In this document: one piece after another, positions 51,076 to 59,611 of the stretch
Numbering within the stretch: the first letter of the stretch is position 1
Layout: each line of letters starts with the position of its first letter
Source: Acidobacteriota bacterium
Lineage (GTDB): Bacteria; Acidobacteriota; Blastocatellia; Pyrinomonadales; Pyrinomonadaceae
Assembly (NCBI GenBank): GCA_016700175.1
Contig: CP065003.1
Coordinates: forward strand, 4,288,001-4,352,000
Length of the DNA: 64,000 bases
Reading direction: 5' to 3'
Program-made: the position numbers and the translations under genes
Notes under the pieces: model-generated
What the model saw: only the letters and a program-made list of their open reading frames with translations
What the model was told of the DNA's origin: nothing
Database searches by the model: none

Positions 51076-53883
51076 CTAGAATTCGAATTCGATCTCGAGC
51101 TCGATCCTGCGGTTCCCGCCGGATGAGCCGCCGCCCCAGCCGCCCGCGGTCGAGAGCGACTCGCCAAAGAAAGGCGAGCGAAGGTTGCCGACCGGAGAGC
51201 TCAAATTGGTACGGTTTAAAAGGTTTCTGACCGTAACCGTGAATTCGAGAGTGTACTTGGCGTCGCCGCCTCCGCCTCCGCCGCCTCGTCCGCCGCCGAA
51301 CGGCCCGCCGAAGCGGCCGCCGCGACGTCCTCCGCCCATCGAATCATCGCCGCCGCTTTCACGGGTTCCGAATTCGAACGCTTTGGTGGTCCTCATGTTC
51401 ACGGCGAAGAAGGACGGTCCGGTGCCGTAGTTTCTCGGAACGACACTGCCGAAGTCCGATACGCCGGAGGGGTCGCAGAAGTCGTTGCCGAGCGAAAGCG
51501 CGTCGCAACGGGCGAACAGCTCCGCAAACGTCGGACGTTCGTTGAACAGCGTGTCACCGTTCGTGTCGGTCCCGGTCGTGATGTTGAATGGCGATCCCGA
51601 ACGGACGATCACGAACGGCCTCAGCCGGATACCCCACGGCGCGTCGTAATTGCCTCCGATAACGAATCGGTGGGTCGAATCCAGCGATGAACGCCCGTAC
51701 TCACCTGTCAGATCGTACTGATCCACAGGGAAGGTTCCTGCCCCGTCGGTGTCGCTCTTTGCGTCTGTCAACGAATAGTTGGCGAAGATCGAGTGATCGC
51801 TGAACCTGGTCCGGAAATTAACGATGAACTGCTGCTGGTCGAGCCTTCCGGTCGCTTCGTACTGGAAAATGTTTCCCTGTTCCGGGAACGGCCGGTCGCC
51901 GTCGATAGGCGCGTTGATGTTCCGCGACCTGAGCAGCCTTCTTGTTTTGGTGTTGAGGTAAGTCGCAGAAACTGTAGTACTGAACGGGAGCTCCCGCTCG
52001 ACACTGAACGCAAACTGCGAAGTGTACGGGGACCTGATCTCCGGCGAAATGACACGAGTCGTCTGCGGCTGCTGGAATGCCGACAGCTCGTCGACGGTCG
52101 GAACGTTCGAAACGCCGTCGAGCGTGAAGATCACATCGTCAAGGATGCCGGGATCTTCGACGATGAACCGCTGCTGGTTCACGCCGTTGAAACGGTTCGC
52201 CTGAAGTGTGAGATTCGATCCGAACCTGTCGTAGAAAAGCCCGTAACCTCCGCGGATCACCGTTTTCGGATCACCGCCCGCCGCGAACGGCGCCCAAGCG
52301 AATCCGAACCTCGGCGCCAGGTCAAGATCGCTGTCGATGTTCGTCTGGTTCTCGTACCGAAGCCCGAAAGAAAGCGTCAGTCCCGGATTGACCTTCCAGT
52401 CTTCCTGCGCGAAGAGGCCTACGTCTGTCTGCGAGACGGACGCCTGAGGATTGCCGCCCGCGATCGTAAACTGGGTCGGGACCGCATTGCCCAGAATTGC
52501 TTCGCGGTACTGGTCGAGGCTCTCGAAAGTGAACGTTCCGGCAAAGTTGTCTGGCGAAGCATTGACCGTTCTAATGTGCCTGAAACGGCCGCCTACCTTG
52601 ATCGAATGCTTGTCGAGAAGGAACGAAGTGAAGTTCTGCACTTCGAAGCGGTCGTCGTCCGAGAACGCGTTCCCGACGTTCGATCCGCCGCCCGTGAACG
52701 CATCCAGAACGCGGATCGTTGGCGAGTCGATGCCCCCTTCCTCCGAGTTCCTTCTGCTGAGGTACTGGAACCTGGTCTCGTTGATGATCCTGGGGCTCAG
52801 GATCGCGGTTTCGGTAACGCGCAGCGACTGCTCCGTTTCTTCCGTGCTGTAGCCCCTCGAAAGGAGATTGAAGCCGCCGATGCCGGCGTTTTCCCGTGTT
52901 TCGCGTTCGAATCCGTAACGCACGACCAGCGTGTTGTTCTCGTTGATCTGAAAGTCCACGCGCGGATCAAATTCGAACTCCTTCGAAGGCGTCGCCGCCG
53001 ATGCCTGGACCTCGAGCGGGTTCAGGTTCTGGTCCAGAACGATCGCGTTGACGTACGAGTTGTTCTGCGTGTCGCCGTACTCGAAATTCAGAAAGTACGA
53101 AGCGCGGTTCTGGATGATCGGTCCGCCGATCCTCGCTTCGAACTCTTTTCTTTGGTAGGGCGGGCGAGTATCCAGAAACGGATTCCTCGAATTGAAGGAT
53201 TCGTCCTCAAACTCGAACTCCACCGAACCTCTGAGCCGGTCGGTACCCGGTTTGGTCAGGATCTCTATTCTGCCGTAACCTAGCTGGTCGTATTCTGAAG
53301 AGAATGGATTGGAGTTGATCCGTATCTCGCGGATCGTTTCCTTCGGCGGAAGGCTTCCGCCCGAGAAGCCGTCGACATAGATCCCGCCGCCGTTGGGTCC
53401 CGCTGCCGGACCGGCGAGCGCCTGGAGCGCCGCTTCAAGGTCTTCTTCATCATCGGGAAGAGCCTCGATGTCCTCTTCGTTCAGCACGATCGCGCTTGCG
53501 TTGTTGTCCGGCGACACGTCGATCGTGTTCGTTTCATCATCGACGGTAACTTCCGTCTCCACGACCTCGATATCAAGAGTTGCATTGACCGAAATAGCGC
53601 CGTTGGCCGAAACCGATACATCCTGCCGCGTGAAGGCCGCGAATCCGGGATTCGAGATCGTGACCGTGTAGTTCCCGGCGGGAACGCCCTCGATCGAATA
53701 ATCGCCCGACTCGTTCGTGACGGTATTCCTTTCGAATCCGCCGCCCTCGACAGTAACACTTGCGCCGACTATGACGGCCCCGGTTACGTCGGAGACGCGT
53801 CCCTCTATCGTTCCTGTAGCCTGGGCAAATGCCGCCGCCGCGAATACAAAACTGCAAAAAACCGTGCTGAATAGAATTCTCAT
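51076..53883 (-). CDS. Oar-like TonB-dependent outer-membrane receptor with CarboxypepD regulatory domain
   Basis: 935 residues. Signal peptide (VFCSFVFAAAAFAQ), then a carboxypeptidase-regulatory-like domain at about 22-108 (GTIEGRVSDVTGAVIVGASV), a plug domain (about 130-215, ending ILTKPGTDRLRGSVEFEFED) and a 22-strand-like barrel to the C-terminal IELEIEFEF, which ends in Phe as outer-membrane proteins do. Near the C-terminus (about residues 845-875) is a Gly/Arg-rich stretch (GGGRRGGRFGGPFGGGRGGG) absent from most relatives. GGGGGAG-like ribosome site precedes the ATG. Such receptors are hugely expanded in Acidobacteriota and are thought to take up large substrates; the ligand is unknown. 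Confidence 0.85.
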   Translation of the reverse strand: MRILFSTVFCSFVFAAAAFAQATGTIEGRVSDVTGAVIVGASVTVEGGGFERNTVTNESGDYSIEGVPAGNYTVTISNPGFAAFTRQDVSVSANGAISVNATLDIEVVETEVTVDDETNTIDVSPDNNASAIVLNEEDIEALPDDEEDLEAALQALAGPAAGPNGGGIYVDGFSGGSLPPKETIREIRINSNPFSSEYDQLGYGRIEILTKPGTDRLRGSVEFEFEDESFNSRNPFLDTRPPYQRKEFEARIGGPIIQNRASYFLNFEYGDTQNNSYVNAIVLDQNLNPLEVQASAATPSKEFEFDPRVDFQINENNTLVVRYGFERETRENAGIGGFNLLSRGYSTEETEQSLRVTETAILSPRIINETRFQYLSRRNSEEGGIDSPTIRVLDAFTGGGSNVGNAFSDDDRFEVQNFTSFLLDKHSIKVGGRFRHIRTVNASPDNFAGTFTFESLDQYREAILGNAVPTQFTIAGGNPQASVSQTDVGLFAQEDWKVNPGLTLSFGLRYENQTNIDSDLDLAPRFGFAWAPFAAGGDPKTVIRGGYGLFYDRFGSNLTLQANRFNGVNQQRFIVEDPGILDDVIFTLDGVSNVPTVDELSAFQQPQTTRVISPEIRSPYTSQFAFSVERELPFSTTVSATYLNTKTRRLLRSRNINAPIDGDRPFPEQGNIFQYEATGRLDQQQFIVNFRTRFSDHSIFANYSLTDAKSDTDGAGTFPVDQYDLTGEYGRSSLDSTHRFVIGGNYDAPWGIRLRPFVIVRSGSPFNITTGTDTNGDTLFNERPTFAELFARCDALSLGNDFCDPSGVSDFGSVVPRNYGTGPSFFAVNMRTTKAFEFGTRESGGDDSMGGGRRGGRFGGPFGGGRGGGGGGGDAKYTLEFTVTVRNLLNRTNLSSPVGNLRSPFFGESLSTAGGWGGGSSGGNRRIELEIEFEF

Positions 53884-53911
53884 TGCTTCTCCCCCTTGCT
53901 GATACAGTCGG

Positions 53912-53929
53912 AAAGTAAAACTTTACTTT
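53912..53929 (-). promoter_or_regulatory. AAAGTAAA-N2-TTTACTTT palindrome upstream of the TonB receptor
   Basis: A perfect 8-bp inverted repeat with a 2-bp centre lies 29-46 bp before the start codon, between the likely promoter and the ribosome site. It may be an operator. No convincing -35/-10 pair is seen near it. Confidence 0.4.
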
Positions 53930-54054
53930 AACTTCCACTTTCCATTGTTTCAAGAAAAGTGCGAAAAATTACGTTGGCTTCATTACTTGAAAGAAAGAAT
54001 TTTCGCCGGAAAGGCGGACAAAAAAGTATTCGGACGAAGACGGAGGGCGGATTC

Positions 54055-54625
54055 AGGAGTGAGTCTGTTCAGTCTGTTCAGTCTGTTGTGTCTGTTCAGT
54101 CTATTGTGTCTATGGAGTCTGTCGGGTCCGTCGAGTCCGAGTTGACGAGATTCGGATCGCGGTACATGCGGGCGAATGCCGCGGAGCATATCTCGGTAAG
54201 GGGACAATTGCCGCGGAGCATATCTCGGTACGGGACAATTGCCGCGGAGCAGATCGCGGTAAGGGGACGAATGCCGCGGAGCGGCTACAGAGGTTAGCCC
54301 AGGGCAAGCCGAAGGCGCAGCCCCGGGTAAGTGGTCAAAACATTTCCCCCGCCCCGGAGGGGCGACGCTCGGTAGAGTCCGTTCAGTCTGTTGAGTCTGT
54401 CGAGTCCGAGTTATCGAGATTCGGATTGCGGTCGGGACGGGCGGATGCCGCGGAGCGGCTACGGAGGTTACCCCGGGGCAAGCCGAAGGCGCAGCCCCGG
54501 GTGCGCGGTCAAAAAATATCCGACGCCCCGGAGGGGCGATGCTTCGAGACGTCTGTTCGGTCTGTCGGGCCGTACTAACGAGATTCGGATCGCGGTACAT
54601 GCAGGCGGATGCCGTGGAGCGGCGT
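54055..54625. repeat. Cassette repeated three times upstream of tRNA-Val
   Basis: The order 9-bp GTCTGTTCA/GTCTGTCGA-type units, GAGATTCGGATCGCGGTACA, a (G)CGGAGCGGC hairpin, GGGCAAGCCGAAGGCGCAGC with CCCGGG arms, and GCCCCGGAGGGGCGA occurs at about 54061-54380 and 54380-54550, with a truncated third copy to about 54625. The first copy has an extra tandem of ATATCTCGGTA...GGGACAATTGCCGCGGAGC. The CCCGGGC/GCCCGGG hairpin recurs at 10728-10758. The interval 53930-54824 has no supported gene. Confidence 0.75.
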
Positions 54626-54824
54626 TCCTGGCGTCCGCAATCTTGCTCACCTCAAGGGTTTGCAGGAGCGGCCCATATTCAAACGGCCGAATTGATTTCG
54701 AAGCCGGCCTGGCTGATGATATTCGTCTTTCTGTCCGTTGCCGCGATCTGCCGGCGCCGCCGGGACCCGGCTTCGGCACTTTCAACCGCCGATCAGATTT
54801 GGTAGATTCTACCTTGCGAATCCC

Positions 54825-54899
54825 GCCGACTTAGCTCAGTGGTAGAGCATCCGCTTCACACGCGGGGGGTCAGAAGTTCAAATCTTCTAGTCGGCACCA
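54825..54899 (+). tRNA. tRNA-Val (anticodon CAC), CCA encoded
   Basis: The acceptor arms GCCGACT (54825-54831) and AGTCGGC (54889-54895) pair perfectly, followed by discriminator A and CCA. The D arm TAGCTCAGTGGTAGAGCA, the anticodon stem-loop CCGC-TTCACAC-GCGG with CAC at the anticodon position, and the T loop GTTCAAATC are all canonical. Codon GTG (Val) is read. Confidence 0.95.
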
Positions 54900-54910
54900 T
54901 CGTTTGTTTC

Positions 54911-54938
54911 GGCGCCCTTGAATGGGCGCCTTCTTGTT
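54911..54938 (+). terminator. Terminator of the tRNA-Val gene
   Basis: GGCGCCC-TTGAAT-GGGCGCC followed by TTCTTGTT starts 11 bp after the CCA of the tRNA. It ends the plus-strand transcript and lies just beyond the 3' end of the convergent efflux operon. Confidence 0.8.
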
Positions 54939-54946
54939 CAGGCCTC

Positions 54947-57900
54947 TTACGGCCGCGCCGTGTCTTGTTGCGATCCAGGGTCCGAAGGCCGACGGCGCCG
55001 CTCGATCCATTCATATACCACCGGAAGAATGATCAGGGTCAGCGCGGTCGAAGTTACAAGCCCGCCGATAACGACCGTGGCCAGGGGCCTCTGGACCTCC
55101 GCGCCCGCGCTGGTCGCGAGCGCCATCGGGACGAAGCCCAGGCTTGCGACCAACGCCGTCATTAGGACGGGCCGAAGACGGGTCACGGATCCCTGGAATA
55201 CCGCGTCTACAAGAGGCATCCCGCGCGCGCGCAGTTGATTAATGTAGCTGACCATTACCACGCCGTTCAGCACCGCGACTCCGAACAGGGCTATGAAACC
55301 CACGCCTGCCGAGATCGAGAACGGCAGATCGCGCAGAGCGAGGGCGACCACGCCGCCGACCACCGCCAAAGGTATTCCCGTGAAGATCAGGATCGCCTGC
55401 CTCACCGAATTGAACGCGCTGAATAGAAGCACGAAGATCAGGAACAACGCCGCCGGTACGACTATCAGCAGCCTGTTCGTGGCGCGCTCGAGGTTCTCGA
55501 AGCTTCCGCCCCATGTAAGGTAGTAGCCCGGCGGCAATGTGACTTCGCGGTCGAGCACCTGTTTCGCCTCGTTGACGAAGCCGGCCACGTCGCGTCCGCG
55601 CACGTTGGTCGAAACGACGATCCTCCGGCGAGTATCGTCGCGGGAGATCTGTGCGGCACCTTCGACGAGCGATATCTCAGCCACCTCGGAAAGCGGGACC
55701 CTCGCGCCGTTCGGAGCGGTGAGCAGGAGCCGACTGACCGACTCGACTGACCGCGACGCGCTTTCATCCAGGCGGATCACGATCGGGAAGCGGCGCTCGC
55801 CCTCGAAAACCTCGCCGGCCTCCTTGCCCGCATAGACCGAGGCGACGAGGTCGTTGACATCCTCGACGTTGAGTCCGTACCGTGCGATCGCCTCGCGGTC
55901 AGGCTTCACTTCCAGCTGAGGAAGCCCCGTCGTAGCTTCGACCCTTGTTTCAACGGCTCCTTCGACGCCGGCGAGTGCCCGCTCGATCTCCTCGCCTTTC
56001 TCGGCGAGCACATCCAGATCGTCGCCGAACAACTTGACCGCGACATCCCCGCGGGTGCCGGCGATGAGCTCGTTGACGCGCATCTCGATAGGCTGCAGAA
56101 ATCCGAACGAGGCTGCCCCCGGAACGTTCTTCTCCAGCTTTTCGGCCATTTCTTCGATAAGGCGATCCTTCGTGTAACCGTCCCGCCATTCGTCCTTCGG
56201 CTTGAGCATTACGAAGACGTCGCACTGGTTGACGCTCATCGTGTCGTTCGCCACCGCCGGGGCGCCGCATTTGGAAACGACGGTCCTGACTTCTTGAAAC
56301 GGCTTGATCTGGTTTTCCGCTGCGGTCGTTACGCGCATCGATTCGTCGAGCGAGACGCTTGGAAGCAAAAGAGTTTCGATCAGGATATCGCCTTCGTCGA
56401 GCCTCGGGATGAACTCGCCGCCTAGGAACAGGAAGACCGAGCCGGACGATACGACAAGCGCCGCCGCGACCGCGAGCACCTGTGGGCGGAAACGCCTTGC
56501 AAACTCTAGCGAAGGCACGTAAGCGCGCTTGAGCAGCCTGATCAGCGGGCTTTCCTTTTCCGAGACGCGTCCGCGAAGGACAAGCGCGAGCATCGCGGGC
56601 ACGTAGGTGAGCGAAAGGATCAACGAACCGAGCAGCGCAAATACGACGGTCAGCGCCATCGGCACGAACATCTTGCCCTCGATTCCCTGAAGCGAGAGTA
56701 TCGGGAGATAGACGATCGCGATGATCGCCACGGCGAAGACGACCGGCCGTGCCACCTGCTGGCAGGCGCTGAGGATGGTTCGCTCCGGATCTTCCGCCGA
56801 GCCGCTCTTCTGCATTTCGACGCGGCGCCGGACGGCGTTCTCCACCATCACGACGGCGCCGTCCACGATCAACCCGAAATCGAGGGCCCCGAGGCTCATC
56901 AAGTTGCCCGATACGTTGAACAACTTCATAAGGATCGCGGCGAACAGCATCGACAGCGGGATTATCGTCGCGACAAGCAACGCTCCCCTCCAGTTGCCGA
57001 GAAGCAAAAGCAGGACGAGGATGACTAGGATCGCACCCTCAACGAGATTCGTTTCGACGGTCGCGATCGTCCGCCTTACGAGCTCCGTCCGGTCATAGAA
57101 CGGCTCTAACTTGACGCCCACCGGCAGGGTCTTTCTGATCTCTTCGATCCGGTCCTTGACGCGCTCGACGACGATCCTCGAATTCTCGCCCTTGAGCATT
57201 ATCGCCATTCCGGTGACGACCTCGCCTTCGCCTTCGGCGCTTGCGGCGCCCTGGCGCAGCTCCCTCCCTTCGACGACATCCGCGACGTCGCGAATGTAGA
57301 CCGGCACTCCTTCCTGCCCCGTCCTCAGCACGACGTTCTCAATATCCCGCGCGTTCTCGATCAGCCCCACACCCCGAAGGAGATATTGCTCGGAGCCTTT
57401 TTCGATGTAACCGCCACCGACGGATCCGTTGTTCCGGACCAGCGCGTCGTAGACATCGCCGATCCTTAGGCCGTAGCTTTGCAGTTTCTCGGGCGAAAGC
57501 CTTATCTCGAACCGCTTTCCGAAGCCTCCGTGCGAATTGACCTCGGTGATCCCAGGAACTCCCATCAGCTGCCTTCTGACGCTCCAGTCGTGGATCGTCC
57601 GAAGGTCCGTCGCGGTGTGCCCGGATCCCGGTTCCGCTTTGATCTCGTACTGATAGATCTCGCCGAGGCCGGTGGCGATCGGTCCGAGCTCGGGCGATCC
57701 GATGCCCTCCGGGATCTGTTCCCGGGCCTGCGAGAGCCGTTCGAGAACAAGCTGCCGTGCGAGGTATATGTCGGTCGAATCGCTGAAAACGATCGTGACG
57801 TTCGAGATCCCGAATTTCGACACGGAGCGTATCTCCTCGACGTTCGGGATGCCGCTCATCGCGACCTCGATCGGGAAGGTGATCTGGCGCTCTATCTCGA

Positions 57901-58075
57901 GCGGGCCGAGGCTAGGCGCTCCGGTGATCACCTGGACCTGCTGATTCGTAACGTCCGGCACGGCGTCGATGGGAAGCGTGTACAGCGAATATCCGCCCGC
58001 TCCCGCCATGATCGCGACGAGGATCAGCACTATCAGCTTCTGAGAGATCGAAAACTGGATCAGCCGGTCTATCAT
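54947..58075 (-). CDS. czcA: HME-RND heavy-metal efflux pump permease (CzcA/CusA family)
   Basis: 1042 residues, 12 membrane helices and two large periplasmic loops. DFGLIVDGAVVMVENAVRRR in TM4 is the HME proton-relay signature and, being DFG..VDG rather than the Cu/Ag variant, favours divalent cations such as Zn, Co, Ni or Cd. Other landmarks: VPDVTNQQVQVITGAPSLGP, QYEIKAEPGSG, and IGFIALFGVAVLNGVVMVSY. It forms the tripartite efflux pump with the adaptor and TolC-type genes upstream (16 and 22 bp gaps). The symbol is by family resemblance. Confidence 0.92.
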   Translation of the reverse strand: MIDRLIQFSISQKLIVLILVAIMAGAGGYSLYTLPIDAVPDVTNQQVQVITGAPSLGPLEIERQITFPIEVAMSGIPNVEEIRSVSKFGISNVTIVFSDSTDIYLARQLVLERLSQAREQIPEGIGSPELGPIATGLGEIYQYEIKAEPGSGHTATDLRTIHDWSVRRQLMGVPGITEVNSHGGFGKRFEIRLSPEKLQSYGLRIGDVYDALVRNNGSVGGGYIEKGSEQYLLRGVGLIENARDIENVVLRTGQEGVPVYIRDVADVVEGRELRQGAASAEGEGEVVTGMAIMLKGENSRIVVERVKDRIEEIRKTLPVGVKLEPFYDRTELVRRTIATVETNLVEGAILVILVLLLLLGNWRGALLVATIIPLSMLFAAILMKLFNVSGNLMSLGALDFGLIVDGAVVMVENAVRRRVEMQKSGSAEDPERTILSACQQVARPVVFAVAIIAIVYLPILSLQGIEGKMFVPMALTVVFALLGSLILSLTYVPAMLALVLRGRVSEKESPLIRLLKRAYVPSLEFARRFRPQVLAVAAALVVSSGSVFLFLGGEFIPRLDEGDILIETLLLPSVSLDESMRVTTAAENQIKPFQEVRTVVSKCGAPAVANDTMSVNQCDVFVMLKPKDEWRDGYTKDRLIEEMAEKLEKNVPGAASFGFLQPIEMRVNELIAGTRGDVAVKLFGDDLDVLAEKGEEIERALAGVEGAVETRVEATTGLPQLEVKPDREAIARYGLNVEDVNDLVASVYAGKEAGEVFEGERRFPIVIRLDESASRSVESVSRLLLTAPNGARVPLSEVAEISLVEGAAQISRDDTRRRIVVSTNVRGRDVAGFVNEAKQVLDREVTLPPGYYLTWGGSFENLERATNRLLIVVPAALFLIFVLLFSAFNSVRQAILIFTGIPLAVVGGVVALALRDLPFSISAGVGFIALFGVAVLNGVVMVSYINQLRARGMPLVDAVFQGSVTRLRPVLMTALVASLGFVPMALATSAGAEVQRPLATVVIGGLVTSTALTLIILPVVYEWIERRRRPSDPGSQQDTARP

Positions 58076-58091
58076 TCTTTCTTCTCCGCGT

Positions 58092-59588
58092 TCAGTGGTC
58101 GTCGCCGACCGATCCCTTCTCGAGCTGGGTCTTCAGCGTGAAACTTCCTTTGGTTACGACCTTGTCGCCGATCGCAAGTCCGCTCCGCACGTACGTGTAT
58201 TCGCCCGCCTCGCCTCCGGTCTCGATCGCGCGGACCAGGAACGTGCCGGAGGATCCGGCCGAAGGCACGAAGACGACGGTCCGCTCGCCGATCTTCTGGA
58301 TCGCCGACGTCGGTACCGCCAGTTCCAGCCCCTTTTCCGCGTCGGTGCCCGCGAAGAGGCCGACTTCGGCGAACATTCCGGCCCGCAGGCGGGCTCCCTC
58401 ATTCGGCACTTCGATCCGCACCCTCGCCGTACGGGTCGTTTCGTCGAGCCTCGGATCGATGTAGCTGATCCTGCCGTCGATCCTTCCCGCCGCTTTCGAG
58501 ACGATCTCCGCAAGCGAGCCGATCGAGAGCCTCGCGACGTTCGCTTCGGGCACGTTGGCGATCACGTAGACGGTCGAAAGGTCCGAGATCGAGAAGAGGT
58601 CGACGCCCGCCTGGACGCCGGCGCCGGCGTTGGACCTTCTTTCGGTCACGAGCCCAGCGACAGGGGAATACAGGTTCACAAGCGAGGTGTCGCCGGAATG
58701 ATCCCCGTCGTCATTGTCCGGCGGACGCCCTCCGAGCGAACGCATTTCATCGCGAATATGGTTCAGGTCGATGCGGGACGTTTCTACTTCAGCCTTCGCT
58801 TCCTGAACCTCCTTGCTGAGCGAGATGTTCGACTGGAACTCGTATTCCGCTTTCGCCGCCCGGTAGTTCGTCTCCGCGGCGATCAGGTCCTTGCCGGCGC
58901 CGGCCCCGAGCTCGATGAGCCTTCGCGTGCGATTCAGCGTCGCTTCGGCCTCGTCCAGCCTGGCTTTCGACTGAAGCACCGCGACCCGGTTCTCCGAGCG
59001 CTCCGCCCGGGCCAGGTTCCGAAGCGCGAGTTCGTAACGGGTTCTCGCCTCGTGCATCTTGCCGTGCAGCTGGGCCATCTGCGGGCTGGATATCACCGCC
59101 AGAAGCTGGCCTTTTCTTACGTAGTCGCCAACCGCAGCATAGACCCTGTGAAGCCGGCCTCCGACGAGGGGCGTGGCCATCTCGGTCCTCTCGGGATTCA
59201 GCTCGACAGAGCCCGTCACGAACACCTTAGAGATCGCGGGTCTCTGGGTTATGCCTTCGATCGCGATGTCCGCGGCCTTCAGAGTCTCCGGATCCAAAGT
59301 GATCTCTGAAGGCCCGGCCGCCGCGGAGCCCTCTTCGTGGGCTCCTTCCCCGGCGTGTTCGTCGGCTCCTTCCGGGGATCCTCCGCGGGTCATCATCCAC
59401 AACACGGCCGCCGAGATTATCAGCAGCACGGCAACCGCAGCCGCGATCCATACGAGGAAAGACTGCCCGCGGCTCTGCGGCGAATCGGGCTCTGGGCCTG
59501 CGGCCGCCGGCGTTTCATTTCCGGCTTCGCCGGCGTTGTCGAATCCTTCGAGGTCAAGTTCTATTGCTTCTTCGATATCGTTGGTCAT
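58092..59588 (-). CDS. czcB: RND efflux periplasmic adaptor (CzcB/CusB family)
   Basis: 498 residues. An N-terminal membrane anchor (FLVWIAAAVAVLLIISAAVL, residues about 43-62) is followed by a His/Glu-rich linker (GADEHAGEGAHEEGSAAAG) that could bind metal. Barrel-sandwich strands (VFVTGSVELNPERTEMATPL, RVYAAVGDYVRKGQLLAVIS) flank a coiled-coil hairpin (TRYELALRNLARAERSENRV), then LYSPVAGLVTERRSNAGAGV. It links the inner-membrane pump to the outer-membrane channel. Confidence 0.9.
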   Translation of the reverse strand: MTNDIEEAIELDLEGFDNAGEAGNETPAAAGPEPDSPQSRGQSFLVWIAAAVAVLLIISAAVLWMMTRGGSPEGADEHAGEGAHEEGSAAAGPSEITLDPETLKAADIAIEGITQRPAISKVFVTGSVELNPERTEMATPLVGGRLHRVYAAVGDYVRKGQLLAVISSPQMAQLHGKMHEARTRYELALRNLARAERSENRVAVLQSKARLDEAEATLNRTRRLIELGAGAGKDLIAAETNYRAAKAEYEFQSNISLSKEVQEAKAEVETSRIDLNHIRDEMRSLGGRPPDNDDGDHSGDTSLVNLYSPVAGLVTERRSNAGAGVQAGVDLFSISDLSTVYVIANVPEANVARLSIGSLAEIVSKAAGRIDGRISYIDPRLDETTRTARVRIEVPNEGARLRAGMFAEVGLFAGTDAEKGLELAVPTSAIQKIGERTVVFVPSAGSSGTFLVRAIETGGEAGEYTYVRSGLAIGDKVVTKGSFTLKTQLEKGSVGDDH

Positions 59589-59611
59589 TCTCGGTTCTCC
59601 TGATCCCGGTG

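Noticed and set aside
51793..53283. 496-codon plus-strand frame opposite the TonB receptor
   Set aside because: Antisense shadow with no family features or ribosome site.
58095..59309. 404-codon plus-strand frame opposite the efflux adaptor
   Set aside because: Antisense shadow; the adaptor on the minus strand has complete family motifs.
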